A stretch of 36,359 nucleotides of DNA, from the NCBI GenBank assembly GCA_014762625.1, contig JABURQ010000093.1, positions 1 through 36,359 on the forward strand. The letters are read 5' to 3'. Of this stretch, positions 14,712-23,776 are shown in pieces. Numbering within the stretch: position 1 is the stretch's first letter; each line of letters starts with the position of its first letter. The notes beneath the pieces were generated by a model that saw only the letters and a list, made by a program, of their open reading frames with translations, was not told the origin of the DNA and did no database searches. Made by a program: the position numbers and the translations under genes. The DNA is from Planctomycetaceae bacterium. Lineage in GTDB: Bacteria > Planctomycetota > Planctomycetia > Planctomycetales > Planctomycetaceae.

Positions 14712-16007
14712 TCAGAGCGTCGAGCAGCGATACCCCGGATGATCGGTTTGGAAACGTTCTTCGAGCCAACCCGCTCCAATTCCCGGTCGATCGCTCAGCG
14801 CGATGCTCCCGTTCTCGACGACGACGTTCTCATCAATGAGTGACGGATAGAGTGTGGCAATATGAGCACGGACCGTTTCCTGCCAGACCACGCCCGACAC
14901 CGAAGCGGCGATATTCAAACCGGCGAGCAACGTCAATGGCCCCGTACAGTCATGCATCAGGACGGGAACGTTATAAAGCTGGGCCAGCTCGGCGATGCGT
15001 CGCGTTTCGCTGATCCCGCCCACCCAGGTCGGATCGATCATCACGAAGTCCGCCGCCTGCTGTTCGAGCACCTGGCGATACCGTTCGCGGGTCACCAGCA
15101 TTTCACTGACGGCAATCGGCACGCCGGCTTTGTGGCGGAAATCGGCCATCGCGGAGATCGAGTCGGGCCGCAACACGTCTTCCATCCAGAGCGGCTGAAT
15201 CTCACGCATCCCCTCGGCAATCCGCAGTCCCGCATGCAGCGAAAAGAAACCATGACCGTCCAGCATCACTTCCATTCGATTCCCGACGCGCTCGCGGATG
15301 GCTCGAAACGGAGCCAGTCCCCGTTCGAGATCTTCCCGGCTAATGGTCTCGCCTCCATGCTCTCGAAAAACGTGATCGAACGCCCACAGTTTCATCGCTC
15401 GATAACCCTGCTCGAGTAACTCTTCGGCGAGGTCGCCCGGTGCGTTGAGACTGCTCCAGTTATCCTGAAGCGGACCGGGTTGTCCCGCATCGCCGTGTCC
15501 CGGCCAACCCGCAAAGACCGGCTCCGTGGAACGTCTGGCTCCGTAAGAGGGGCCACCGCAACTGTTGTAAACGGGAACCGCATCGCGAACCGGTCCCCCC
15601 AGAAGTTTCCAGACGGGACGCTCCAGCAGTTGTCCCAGAATATCCCACAGCGCCAGATCAATCGCCGACAGCGCACGAAGTTCTGCTCCAGTGCCGCCGA
15701 ACGCCATACTTCGTCCATACAGAAACCGCCAGTGACTTTCGATCGCCGTCGCATCCGCGCCCAGTAAACGCTGCGCCATCCAGTCATGAATGACGGACGC
15801 CGCTGCCTGCGGAACGTAATAGGTCTCTCCATGACCGATCACCGGTTGCCCGTCTGCCGAGGTGGCATCGGTATGAATACGCAACATCATCAACCCGGGC
15901 ATGAGTTCGTGGGCAATCGCCGTCTCGATGCGGGTGATGCGGGGACCGTTGCGATAGGCGTGATATTGGGTCGGCCCGGACGCCCGGTCAAATTCTTCGT
16001 GATTCAT
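14712..16007 (-). CDS. Enolase-superfamily sugar-acid dehydratase (mandelate racemase subgroup)
   Basis: A 431-residue protein with the full enolase-superfamily layout. K196 is in AMKLWAF. D240-x-H242 (MLDGHG) is followed by E266 (LWMEDVL) and E292 (VSEML), spaced 26 residues apart as metal ligands. D315 (IDPTWVGG) and H342 (VLMHDCTGP) form the His-Asp dyad. The D-x-H pair is typical of gluconate/galactonate/mannonate-type acid-sugar dehydratases. The start at 16007 (MNHEEF) was preferred over an upstream ATG. It converges on the UxuA-like gene with 26 bp between stops and is divergent from the sulfatase. Substrate unresolved. Confidence 0.92.
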   Translation of the reverse strand: MNHEEFDRASGPTQYHAYRNGPRITRIETAIAHELMPGLMMLRIHTDATSADGQPVIGHGETYYVPQAAASVIHDWMAQRLLGADATAIESHWRFLYGRSMAFGGTGAELRALSAIDLALWDILGQLLERPVWKLLGGPVRDAVPVYNSCGGPSYGARRSTEPVFAGWPGHGDAGQPGPLQDNWSSLNAPGDLAEELLEQGYRAMKLWAFDHVFREHGGETISREDLERGLAPFRAIRERVGNRMEVMLDGHGFFSLHAGLRIAEGMREIQPLWMEDVLRPDSISAMADFRHKAGVPIAVSEMLVTRERYRQVLEQQAADFVMIDPTWVGGISETRRIAELAQLYNVPVLMHDCTGPLTLLAGLNIAASVSGVVWQETVRAHIATLYPSLIDENVVVENGSIALSDRPGIGAGWLEERFQTDHPGYRCSTL

Positions 16008-16177
16008 GCTCGTTCGTCTCTCGCAGAGTTTTCGGTCCGTTGTCTCGATCACAACCTTCGCATCGCAGGGTAACTGAAAAGAGGGAAAGTTCCCGCAATT
16101 TGAATTGGTGGCTGCCGTCGAGTTGATTTACATTGAAATCGATTGCTTCCCCACTCACAACCGGCAAATTGAAAGTC

Positions 16178-17608
16178 ATGTGCTCTATGTTCCCGCGCTG
16201 CGTCATCGTCTTGCTGTTACTGATCACCTTTCTCCCCACCCTCTCTTCCGCGAAAGAAGACCCTCCGATCCAGAATGTCGTGTTGATTCTGGCGGATGAT
16301 CTCGGCTGGTCCGATTTGGGATGTTTCGGTAGCGACCTGCATGAAACTCCCCACCTGGATCGTCTCGCCTCTCAGGGGGTCAGCTTCACCGATGCGTATG
16401 CGGCGAGTCCCGTCTGTACGCCGACCCGAGCTTCCATTCTGACGGGGAAACATCCCGCTCGTTTGCACATGACGATCTGGCGCGAGAGCGCTCTGAATCG
16501 TGGAAACCGCCAATTACTGGAACCGGTCTGTCTCGATTCTCTTCCTCTGGAGCACGTGACGCTGGCGGAAGTGTTGAAAGAGGCCGGGTTCTACAATGCC
16601 CACATCGGCAAGTGGCACCTGGGGCGCGCAGAATCGTATCCCCAACCGCACGGATTTCATCGGAACGTCGGCGGAACGCTTTGGGGAGCACCGCAAACAT
16701 TCTGGTATCCGTTCTCTGGAGATCAATATTTTCGCGACTGGCGTTACGTCCCCGATCTGGAACCGGGAGAACTGGGAAACTATCTGACAGATGAGCTGAC
16801 GGACGCCGCTCTGGACATCATGGAACACTCCGTCACAACGAAGCGCCCCTTCTTTCTGAATCTCTGGTATCACGCCGTCCACACACCCATCGAAGGGAAA
16901 CCGGAACTGGTCGCCAAATACGAACAGAAAGTAACCGCGGATTCGGTCCAGCGGAATCCGCATTATGCCGCCATGGTCGAAAGTCTCGATCAGAACGTCG
17001 GTCGAGTCCTGAAACGACTCGATGAATTAGAAATCGCCGATCGAACGCTGGTCGTTTTCACCTCCGACAACGGAGGCTTCGTCAATCGCTGCAAACTGCA
17101 TCCCGACATCCCCGTGGCCAACAACGCACCGCTCCGAAGCGGCAAAGGATCGTGCTATGAAGGTGGGATTCGTGTCCCGCTGATCGTGCGAGGCCCCGGC
17201 ATCAAACAGGGAACGTCCGATTCCCCCGTCTTCTCCTGTGACCTCTATCCCACCATCTTGAATCAGTTGGGGCTGGGAGATCGAATTCCGAAAGCGATCG
17301 ACGGCGTCGACCTCTCCGCACAACTCCGAGATCCCGGAATTCCGCTGAAGCGAAAAACGCTCTATTTTCATTACCCGCACTACTATCCGACCACGACACC
17401 GGTGAGCGCCGTTCGACACGGCGACTGGAAGTTACTCGAATATTACGAACAGGGACGCACCGAACTTTATCACCTTGGAGACGATCTGGGGGAAACCAAA
17501 GACCTCTCAACTGAGAAACAGGAGCTCGTTCTCGATTTACAACAACGCCTGCATGGATGGCTTAAGGGGGTGGACGCGTTGTTACCGGAATCGAACCCAA
17601 ACCGGTGA
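16178..17608 (+). CDS. Secreted sulfatase (formylglycine-dependent)
   Basis: A 476-residue arylsulfatase-type enzyme. The Sec signal peptide is RCVIVLLLLITFLPTLSSA. The N-terminal metal site is LILADDLGWSDLG (D40, D41), and the sulfatase signature is SPVCTPTRASILTGKHP. C80 in C-x-P-x-R is the residue converted to formylglycine. HIGKWHLG and FTSDNGG supply further active-site residues. It hydrolyses sulfate esters outside the cytoplasm, most likely on polysaccharides or sugar acids. The start among three nearby ATGs (16133, 16178, 16187) was set by the signal peptide. It leads a plus-strand run with a PSD1/DUF1501 pair. No dedicated formylglycine-generating enzyme lies in the window. Confidence 0.93.
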   Translation: MCSMFPRCVIVLLLLITFLPTLSSAKEDPPIQNVVLILADDLGWSDLGCFGSDLHETPHLDRLASQGVSFTDAYAASPVCTPTRASILTGKHPARLHMTIWRESALNRGNRQLLEPVCLDSLPLEHVTLAEVLKEAGFYNAHIGKWHLGRAESYPQPHGFHRNVGGTLWGAPQTFWYPFSGDQYFRDWRYVPDLEPGELGNYLTDELTDAALDIMEHSVTTKRPFFLNLWYHAVHTPIEGKPELVAKYEQKVTADSVQRNPHYAAMVESLDQNVGRVLKRLDELEIADRTLVVFTSDNGGFVNRCKLHPDIPVANNAPLRSGKGSCYEGGIRVPLIVRGPGIKQGTSDSPVFSCDLYPTILNQLGLGDRIPKAIDGVDLSAQLRDPGIPLKRKTLYFHYPHYYPTTTPVSAVRHGDWKLLEYYEQGRTELYHLGDDLGETKDLSTEKQELVLDLQQRLHGWLKGVDALLPESNPNR

Positions 17609-17747
17609 TGCATCAAATCGCACTTGAATGAACGGGAGAATGCGGGGATAATGGCAGTCTACCTGCCGAAATGCCTCCCTAAAATCATCCGCAGATCAAA
17701 GTCTCGCCGTCTCGGATGGTCAACCCTCCCCCCCTTGGGCTTTTCCC

Positions 17748-20700
17748 ATGAGATTAACTACTTTTCGAATCTGTTGTCTGGTTGTCTGTTGCGCGTGGTT
17801 CGTGACGGACACCTGTGCTGCGAACGAACCCAATTCGACACGATCTTTCTCGTTTGAGAAAGATATCCGTCCCATCTTTCGGGAATTCTGTTTCGATTGT
17901 CACGGAGCGACGGAGAATCTGGAAGGCTCACTCGACTTGCGCCTGGTCCGTTTTCTCCAGAAAGGCGGAGATTCGGGACCGGCCATTGAACCGGGGGAAC
18001 CGGAGTCCAGTTATCTTTTGGATCGCGTGAAAAGCGGAGAAATGCCGCCGGGAGAAGCTCACGTCCCCGAGCAACAGATTGCCGTCCTGGAACAATGGAT
18101 CGCCCAGGGAGCGAAGACGCTCCGCCCCGAGCCGGAAACAATCGGTCCCGGCATTCCGATCACTTTGGAAGAACGAAACTACTGGGCCTTTCAGCCGATC
18201 ACGCGTCCCGAGGTTCCCGAGTTTTCGGAACCGAATCGGGTGCGTACGCCCATCGACGCCCTGTTGAAAAAATCGATGCCGGAGGGATTATCGTTTTCTC
18301 CCGACGCAGATCGATTAACGCTGATTAAACGGGTCTATTTCGACCTGATCGGCTTGCCGCCGACTCCCGATGAACTGGCCCGCTGGGAGAATCATACCAG
18401 TAGCGACTGGTACGAACAGATGGTCGATTCGCTGCTCGACTCTCCGCATTATGGCGAACGCTGGGCGCGGCACTGGCTCGATGTCGCCGGTTACGCGGAT
18501 TCGGAAGGATACACGCTGCGGGACGAGGAACGTCCCTGGGCTTGGAAGTACCGCGACTACGTCATTCGATCCTTGAACGAAGACAAACCGTTCGATCGAT
18601 TCATCGTCGAGCAGCTCGCCGGCGACGAACTTGCCGGACCGATCGAGGGAGACCTGACCCCGGAACAGATCGAACTACTGACGGCGACCGGATATCTCCG
18701 CATGGCGGCGGATGGAACCGGCTCAGGCGACAACAGCGAAGAAGCCAGAAACAAGGTCATCGCCGACAACATCAAGATCGTCAGTTCCTCACTATTGGGT
18801 CTGAGCGTTGCCTGCGCTCAGTGTCACGATCATCGTTACGACCCCATCTCGCAAATCGATTACTACGGATTGCGGGGTGTCTTTGAACCTGCGTATGACT
18901 GGAAAAGTTGGAAGGTCCCCTCCCAACGACGGGTCTCTTTATACACGGAAGCCGATCGTGCCAAGGCGGCTGAAGTCGAGGCAGAGGTCAAGCAAATCGC
19001 CGACGAGAAAGCCGTCAAACAGGCGGAATACATGGAACAGGCGCTCAACAAGGAACTCGAAAAATACGAAGCCCCGCTCAAAGACCAGCTCCGCGCCGCT
19101 TATAAAACTCCCGCCAAGGAACGTAGCGACGAACAGAATGCCCTGCTGAAAAAGTATCCCAGCGTCAATATTACGCCGGGGGTTCTCTACCAGTACCTCC
19201 CCGATGCGGCGGAAGACCTCAAGAAGTACGACCAGAAAATTGCCGAGGTCCGCAAACAGAAACCGCCGGAAGAATTTTTACGCGTGCTGACTGAACCATC
19301 CGGCCACGCCCCGGTCACAAAACTGTTTCATCGTGGAGACCATCAGCAACCAAAACAAGACGTCTTACCGGCGGCGCTCACGATCGCCTCTCCCGAAGGC
19401 GAAGGACCTGAGATTCCGGTCAACGATGAAACGCTGCCCACAACCGGTCGTCGGCTGGCTTATGCAAACTGGCTCACCAGCGGCGAACATCCTCTCGTCG
19501 CTCGCGTCCTGGTGAATCGCATCTGGATGCACCATTTCGGACAGGGACTGGTTGCAACGCCCGGCGACTTCGGAAAACTCGGCACCGAACCGACGCACCC
19601 CGAATTACTGGACTGGCTGGCGTCCGAATTCATGGAACAGGGATGGAGCCTGAAACAGCTACACCGTCTCATTCTGACCTCCACGGCATGGCGACAATCG
19701 TCGTTTCGCGATCCCGACAAGAACGCGATCGATCCCGAGAATCGTTACTACTGGCGAAAGTCGGTGATGCGACTGGAGGCGGAAATTCTGCGAGACCGCA
19801 TGCTGGCCGCCAGCGGAACCCTCAACAATGAATTGTTTGGTCCTCCGATCGCCATCAAGGAAGACGAAACCGGCCAGGTCGTCGTCGCCGGGGAACAGAA
19901 ACGTCGCAGTCTCTATATCAAGATGCGACGCTCTCAGCCGGTCGCCATGTTGCAGACGTTCGATGCCCCCGTCATGGATGTGAACTGCGAACGCCGACCG
20001 GTCTCGACCGTCGCCACGCAATCCCTGATGTTGATGAACGGACAATTCACTCTCGATCAGGCGATGAGCCTGGCCGAACGAGCCGCCGCAAATCCCCGGC
20101 CTGTCGATCTCGATGTATCATCGTCTCTTCCCGATCTCCCCTCTCCGCCCTCTGCGGTCTGGGAGTACGGGTCCGGAAAATTTGATGCCGAAACCGGGAT
20201 GACTTCCGGGTTCACTCCTCTCCCGCATTGGACGGGATCGGAATGGCAAGGCAGTTCCCAACGTCCCGACCCGACCATTGGATGGGTGATTTTGAATCAG
20301 TCGGGCGGCCATCCCGGCAAGGAATTCAGCGCCATCCGTCGCTGGATCGCTCCCCAGTCCGGAACGCTCACCGTAACCGGTTCTCTCTCTCACGGCAGCG
20401 AGAACGGCGACGGCGTAAAAGGCCGGATCGTCAGTTCGCGCAGCGGCCAAATCGGCGAATGGCAGATTCATCACGGAAAGGTCGAGACCCACGTGAAGAA
20501 TCTCAACGTTCAAGCGGGGGACACCATCGATTTCATCACAGAATGTATGGCTCACGAAACGTCGGATTCATTTTCCTGGCCGGTTGCTTTGAAACTCGCC
20601 TCATCCGACGGCGAGACGACCAACTATAGCTCGACCGCTGACTACCACGGCCCACAATCCGACGAGAATTACACCGACTTACCGGCGCAAATTGCCGCTG

Positions 20701-20894
20701 CCTGGGAGTTGGTTTACCTCCGCCCTCCGACTCAGGAAGAATTGCAGCTCACGATGGAGTTTGCCGCCAGGCAGCTTCATGATTTGCAGGAAGAGCAACG
20801 CGGCATTCTCCCCAACGTGACCGCAGGACGCCAGGCGCTCATCAATTTGTGTCAGGTGTTACTGAATTCCAGCGAATTCCTGTACGTCGATTAA
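17748..20894 (+). CDS. PSCyt1-PSCyt2-PSD1 exported diheme protein 2 with a large C-terminal insertion
   Basis: A 1048-residue protein, some 230-270 residues longer than its two paralogues here. Signal peptide FRICCLVVCCAWFVTDTCA. CFDCH (C48-H52) forms the PSCyt1 domain and CAQCHDHRYDPI (C356-H360) a second heme site inside DUF1549. Residues about 400-460 are a Lys/Glu-rich helical stretch. DUF1553 begins near RVLVNRIWMHHFGQGLVAT. About 195 residues (about 782-978) are inserted between the DUF1553 helices ending SLAERAA and the conserved AWELVYLRPPTQEE tail. The insert is beta-rich (HWTGSEWQ, IRRWIAPQSGTLTVTGSLSH, AGDTIDFIT) and resembles a carbohydrate-binding-type jelly roll (inference). DUF1501 protein 3 follows after 57 bp. 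Confidence 0.9.
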   Translation: MRLTTFRICCLVVCCAWFVTDTCAANEPNSTRSFSFEKDIRPIFREFCFDCHGATENLEGSLDLRLVRFLQKGGDSGPAIEPGEPESSYLLDRVKSGEMPPGEAHVPEQQIAVLEQWIAQGAKTLRPEPETIGPGIPITLEERNYWAFQPITRPEVPEFSEPNRVRTPIDALLKKSMPEGLSFSPDADRLTLIKRVYFDLIGLPPTPDELARWENHTSSDWYEQMVDSLLDSPHYGERWARHWLDVAGYADSEGYTLRDEERPWAWKYRDYVIRSLNEDKPFDRFIVEQLAGDELAGPIEGDLTPEQIELLTATGYLRMAADGTGSGDNSEEARNKVIADNIKIVSSSLLGLSVACAQCHDHRYDPISQIDYYGLRGVFEPAYDWKSWKVPSQRRVSLYTEADRAKAAEVEAEVKQIADEKAVKQAEYMEQALNKELEKYEAPLKDQLRAAYKTPAKERSDEQNALLKKYPSVNITPGVLYQYLPDAAEDLKKYDQKIAEVRKQKPPEEFLRVLTEPSGHAPVTKLFHRGDHQQPKQDVLPAALTIASPEGEGPEIPVNDETLPTTGRRLAYANWLTSGEHPLVARVLVNRIWMHHFGQGLVATPGDFGKLGTEPTHPELLDWLASEFMEQGWSLKQLHRLILTSTAWRQSSFRDPDKNAIDPENRYYWRKSVMRLEAEILRDRMLAASGTLNNELFGPPIAIKEDETGQVVVAGEQKRRSLYIKMRRSQPVAMLQTFDAPVMDVNCERRPVSTVATQSLMLMNGQFTLDQAMSLAERAAANPRPVDLDVSSSLPDLPSPPSAVWEYGSGKFDAETGMTSGFTPLPHWTGSEWQGSSQRPDPTIGWVILNQSGGHPGKEFSAIRRWIAPQSGTLTVTGSLSHGSENGDGVKGRIVSSRSGQIGEWQIHHGKVETHVKNLNVQAGDTIDFITECMAHETSDSFSWPVALKLASSDGETTNYSSTADYHGPQSDENYTDLPAQIAAAWELVYLRPPTQEELQLTMEFAARQLHDLQEEQRGILPNVTAGRQALINLCQVLLNSSEFLYVD

Positions 20895-20951
20895 TTCGTC
20901 GCTCGCCACACTCCCTCACTTCCTCATTCGACTTTATTGAAGACAACCGTC

Positions 20952-22391
20952 ATGAATCATTTCACTCGCCGAGATTTTCTCTCGCACAATGGCATGGGAA
21001 TCGGTTCGATTGCACTCGCCTGGTTACTCCAACAGGACCGGGCTCAGGCAAAACCGAAGAGCGTCACTCTCCGCGAGCCGCATAACGATCTGCTGCCGCG
21101 GGAACCGCACTTTGAGCCTAAGGCTCAGGCGATGATTTCGCTCTTCCAGCACGGCGGACCGTCTCACATGGATCTCACCGATCCGAAACCCGAGTTGACC
21201 AGACTGAACGGCGTCGATTTCGCGGGCGATATCAAGTTCAGTTTCGTCAATGAAGCCAGTAAAAAACTGCTCGGCTCGCCGTGGAAGTTCGAGAAACATG
21301 GCGAGTGCGGGACCGAGATTTCCGAATTGCTCCCCCACACGTCAGAAATCGTCGATGACATCTGTTTGATTCGCAGCATGCACACCGGCGCCAACGGGCA
21401 CGAAGTCTCGATTCGATATTTCCACGGCGGAATTCCGGGCGTTCTGGGACGCCCGACGCTGGGATCGTGGCTGGTGTACGCACTCGGCTCCGAAACTCAA
21501 AACCTGCCGGCGTATATGGTCTTGACCGATCCGGGCGGCTTGCCGGTCGATGGAGTCACGAACTGGTCCAACGGCTTCATGCCGGCGCTGTTTCAGGGAA
21601 CTGTTTTACGACCGAAAGAACCACGGATTCTCAACCTCGAAGCGCCCGCCCACCAGAAAGGTGTCTTCCAGAGACAGAACCTCGATCTCCTGCAAACACT
21701 GAATCAGCGTTATCTGGAACAGCGTCCCGGAGAAGCCGAACTGGAAGCCCGGATTGCCAGTTACGAACTCGCCGCACGGATGCAGACGGCGGCCGCGGAA
21801 GCTCTGGACATCTCGCAGGAAACCGAAGCGACCCAAAAGATGTACGGTCTCGACAATCCCAAATCCCGGGAATACGGAACGCGATGTCTTATCGCGCGTC
21901 GTCTCGTGGAACGCGGCGTCCGCTTCGTCCAATTGTTTCATAGCGGACAGCCCTGGGATAACCACAGCAACATTTCCACCGCGTTACCTTCCGTCTGCCA
22001 GAAAACGGATCAGCCCGCTGCCGCCCTGGTCAAGGACCTGAAACAGCGCGGCTTACTCGATTCCACAATCGTACACTGGGGTGGAGAAATCGGTCGTCTC
22101 CCCGTCACCCAGGATCACGGCGATCCGAAAAAAGCGGGACGCGATCACAACGGCCAAGGATTCAGCGTCTGGCTGGCGGGTGGCGGGATTCAGGGAGGCC
22201 TCGCCTACGGGAAGACCGATGAAGTCGGGCATCGCGCGGTCGAGAACGTCGTCACACCGAATGATTTTCAAGCGACCCTCATGCATCAATTTGGTTTGAA
22301 TCACGAAGAGTTGATTTATCTGTCGAGCGGACAGGAGCAGATCATCACAAATAAACGCCCCGCGGAGGTCGTGCGAGATATTTTAAGCTGA
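20952..22391 (+). CDS. DUF1501 family protein 3 (Tat-exported), paired with PSD1 protein 2
   Basis: A 479-residue DUF1501 protein. The twin-arginine signal is HFTRRDFLSHNGMGIGSIALAW (RR at 6-7). Landmarks are HGGPSHMDLTDPKPEL, QPWDNHSN, HWGGEIGRLPVTQD, AGRDHNGQGFSVWLAGGG and a GLNHEELIYLSSG tail. The start is the ATG at 20952; the frame opens earlier only with a TTG. It differs slightly from its paralogues: GEIGRLP instead of GEFGRTP, and WDNH instead of WDTH. It shares the sulfatase/PSD1 gene run, suggesting the pair acts on or near a product of the sulfatase (inference). Confidence 0.92.
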   Translation: MNHFTRRDFLSHNGMGIGSIALAWLLQQDRAQAKPKSVTLREPHNDLLPREPHFEPKAQAMISLFQHGGPSHMDLTDPKPELTRLNGVDFAGDIKFSFVNEASKKLLGSPWKFEKHGECGTEISELLPHTSEIVDDICLIRSMHTGANGHEVSIRYFHGGIPGVLGRPTLGSWLVYALGSETQNLPAYMVLTDPGGLPVDGVTNWSNGFMPALFQGTVLRPKEPRILNLEAPAHQKGVFQRQNLDLLQTLNQRYLEQRPGEAELEARIASYELAARMQTAAAEALDISQETEATQKMYGLDNPKSREYGTRCLIARRLVERGVRFVQLFHSGQPWDNHSNISTALPSVCQKTDQPAAALVKDLKQRGLLDSTIVHWGGEIGRLPVTQDHGDPKKAGRDHNGQGFSVWLAGGGIQGGLAYGKTDEVGHRAVENVVTPNDFQATLMHQFGLNHEELIYLSSGQEQIITNKRPAEVVRDILS

Positions 22392-22436
22392 CGGTGCGCA
22401 CGAACGCGTAGCGGTTTTCCTGTGGATGAATCAGCG

Positions 22437-22464
22437 CTCCTGAAACGGGAACTTGAAACAGGAG
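22437..22464 (+). promoter_or_regulatory. Hairpin overlapping a ribosome binding site
   Basis: CTCCTG (22437-22442) can pair with CAGGAG (22459-22464). The latter contains the AGGAG ribosome binding site of the gene starting at 22472. A 6-bp stem with a 16-nt loop could modestly mask translation initiation. The stem is short, so this is tentative. Confidence 0.3.
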
Positions 22465-22471
22465 ACGTGAC

Positions 22472-23758
22472 ATGACTGCTCACCCACCGACCCACCAAAC
22501 TCCAGCCGAAGAAACTCTCTGGACGCGACGCGATCTCTTAAAAAGCGTCACTGGTGGGGCAGTTCTGCTCGCTGCCGGTGAACGATCCGTTCCGGGGTTT
22601 CCGGCCCCCGCAAAAAAACTACCCGTCGCGGCTGTGGTGTCGGAATACCGCGAGAATTCCCACGCGGATGTGATCGTCGGAAAAATTCTGGAAGGATACG
22701 ATCAACGTGGAGGTCCGGGGCCGAATCTCGAAATCGTTTCTCTCTACACCGATCAGGTACCCGACGAGGATCTGTCGCGGGGACTTTCCAAGAAGCATGG
22801 ATTTCGTATCGTTCCGACGATTGAGGAAGCGATCACTCTGGGAACAGGGAAGGTTCAGGTAGCCGGCGTCCTGAGTATCGGCGAGCACGGAGACTATCCC
22901 AAAACCAAGCGAACCGGCCAGAAAATGTATCCCCGGCGCCGCTTCTTCGACCAAATCACTGCCACCTTTCGCAAAGCCGGTTCCGTCGTCCCCGTGTTCA
23001 ACGACAAGCATCTCGCTTACGACTTTAACGACACCCGGCAGATGTACGACGCCGCGCGGAAAATGAAAATCCCTTTCATGGCAGGCTCCTCGATCCCCGT
23101 CACCTGGCGCCGTCCGCCGTTGTCACTCCCGCCCGACTGTGAAATCGAATCCGCCCTGGCGATCGGTTACTCGGACATTGAAGCTTACGGCTTCCACGCC
23201 CTCGAAGGATTACAGTGCATGATCGAACGTCGCCGGGGAGGAGAATCGGGCGTCAAACGGGTGCAGGCGGTTCAGGGTGAAGAAATCTGGAAAGCGGAAC
23301 TGGAGGGACGCTGGTCGAGAGAGCTTTTCGACGCGGCGTTGAAAACCATGCCTCCCGAGGATTGCGGACAACTCGAACGCGACCTCGACCCCCAGGCTCC
23401 GTTCTTTCTGTTCGAGCATCAGGACGGGTTAAAATCCTGCGTGGCGATGGCGAACGGAGTCTCCCGACATTTTGGCTTCGCGGCGAAACTGAAAGGGAGA
23501 AAAGAACCGGTGGCGACCTGGTACGAACTGGAACTCGATCAGCCGTTCGGGCATTTTGCCTATCTGGTCAAAGCCATTAATCACATGTTCCAGACCGGCC
23601 AACCCGCCTATCCGGTCGAACGAACGCTACTGACGACCGGTATGCTCGATGAGATCATGCATTCGCTTGCCGATGACAATCGTTCGACAACGACGCCTCA
23701 TCTGAAAATCGCCTACCAACCGACCGACTGGCCGTTTGCAAACGCTCCCGAAGAATGA
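22472..23758 (+). CDS. Tat-exported planctomycete protein of unknown function
   Basis: A 428-residue protein with a twin-arginine signal (WTRRDLLKSVTGGAVLLAAG, RR at 19-20) and a clear AGGAG ribosome binding site 7 nt before the ATG. The mature part starts KLPVAAVVSEYRENSHADVIVGKILEGY and has alternating strand/helix segments (VQVAGVLSIGEHGDYPKT, GSVVPVFNDKHLAYDFND). This suggests a Rossmann-like alpha/beta fold vaguely like Gfo/Idh oxidoreductase N-termini, but no GxGxxG is seen. The later HFAYLVKAINHMFQTGQPAYPVERTLLTTGMLDEIM resembles the tail of some exported oxidoreductase-like proteins. It ends the sulfatase-PSD1-DUF1501 run, so a role with those proteins is likely. No function can be named. 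Confidence 0.85.
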   Translation: MTAHPPTHQTPAEETLWTRRDLLKSVTGGAVLLAAGERSVPGFPAPAKKLPVAAVVSEYRENSHADVIVGKILEGYDQRGGPGPNLEIVSLYTDQVPDEDLSRGLSKKHGFRIVPTIEEAITLGTGKVQVAGVLSIGEHGDYPKTKRTGQKMYPRRRFFDQITATFRKAGSVVPVFNDKHLAYDFNDTRQMYDAARKMKIPFMAGSSIPVTWRRPPLSLPPDCEIESALAIGYSDIEAYGFHALEGLQCMIERRRGGESGVKRVQAVQGEEIWKAELEGRWSRELFDAALKTMPPEDCGQLERDLDPQAPFFLFEHQDGLKSCVAMANGVSRHFGFAAKLKGRKEPVATWYELELDQPFGHFAYLVKAINHMFQTGQPAYPVERTLLTTGMLDEIMHSLADDNRSTTTPHLKIAYQPTDWPFANAPEE

Positions 23759-23761
23759 GCG

Positions 23762-23774
23762 CGAGCGAAGCTCG
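23762..23774. terminator. Short hairpin between convergent genes
   Basis: CGAGC-GAA-GCTCG (23762-23774) lies in the 18-bp gap between two converging stop codons. It could terminate transcription from both sides. It is short and has no T run. Confidence 0.3.
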
Positions 23775-23776
23775 AT

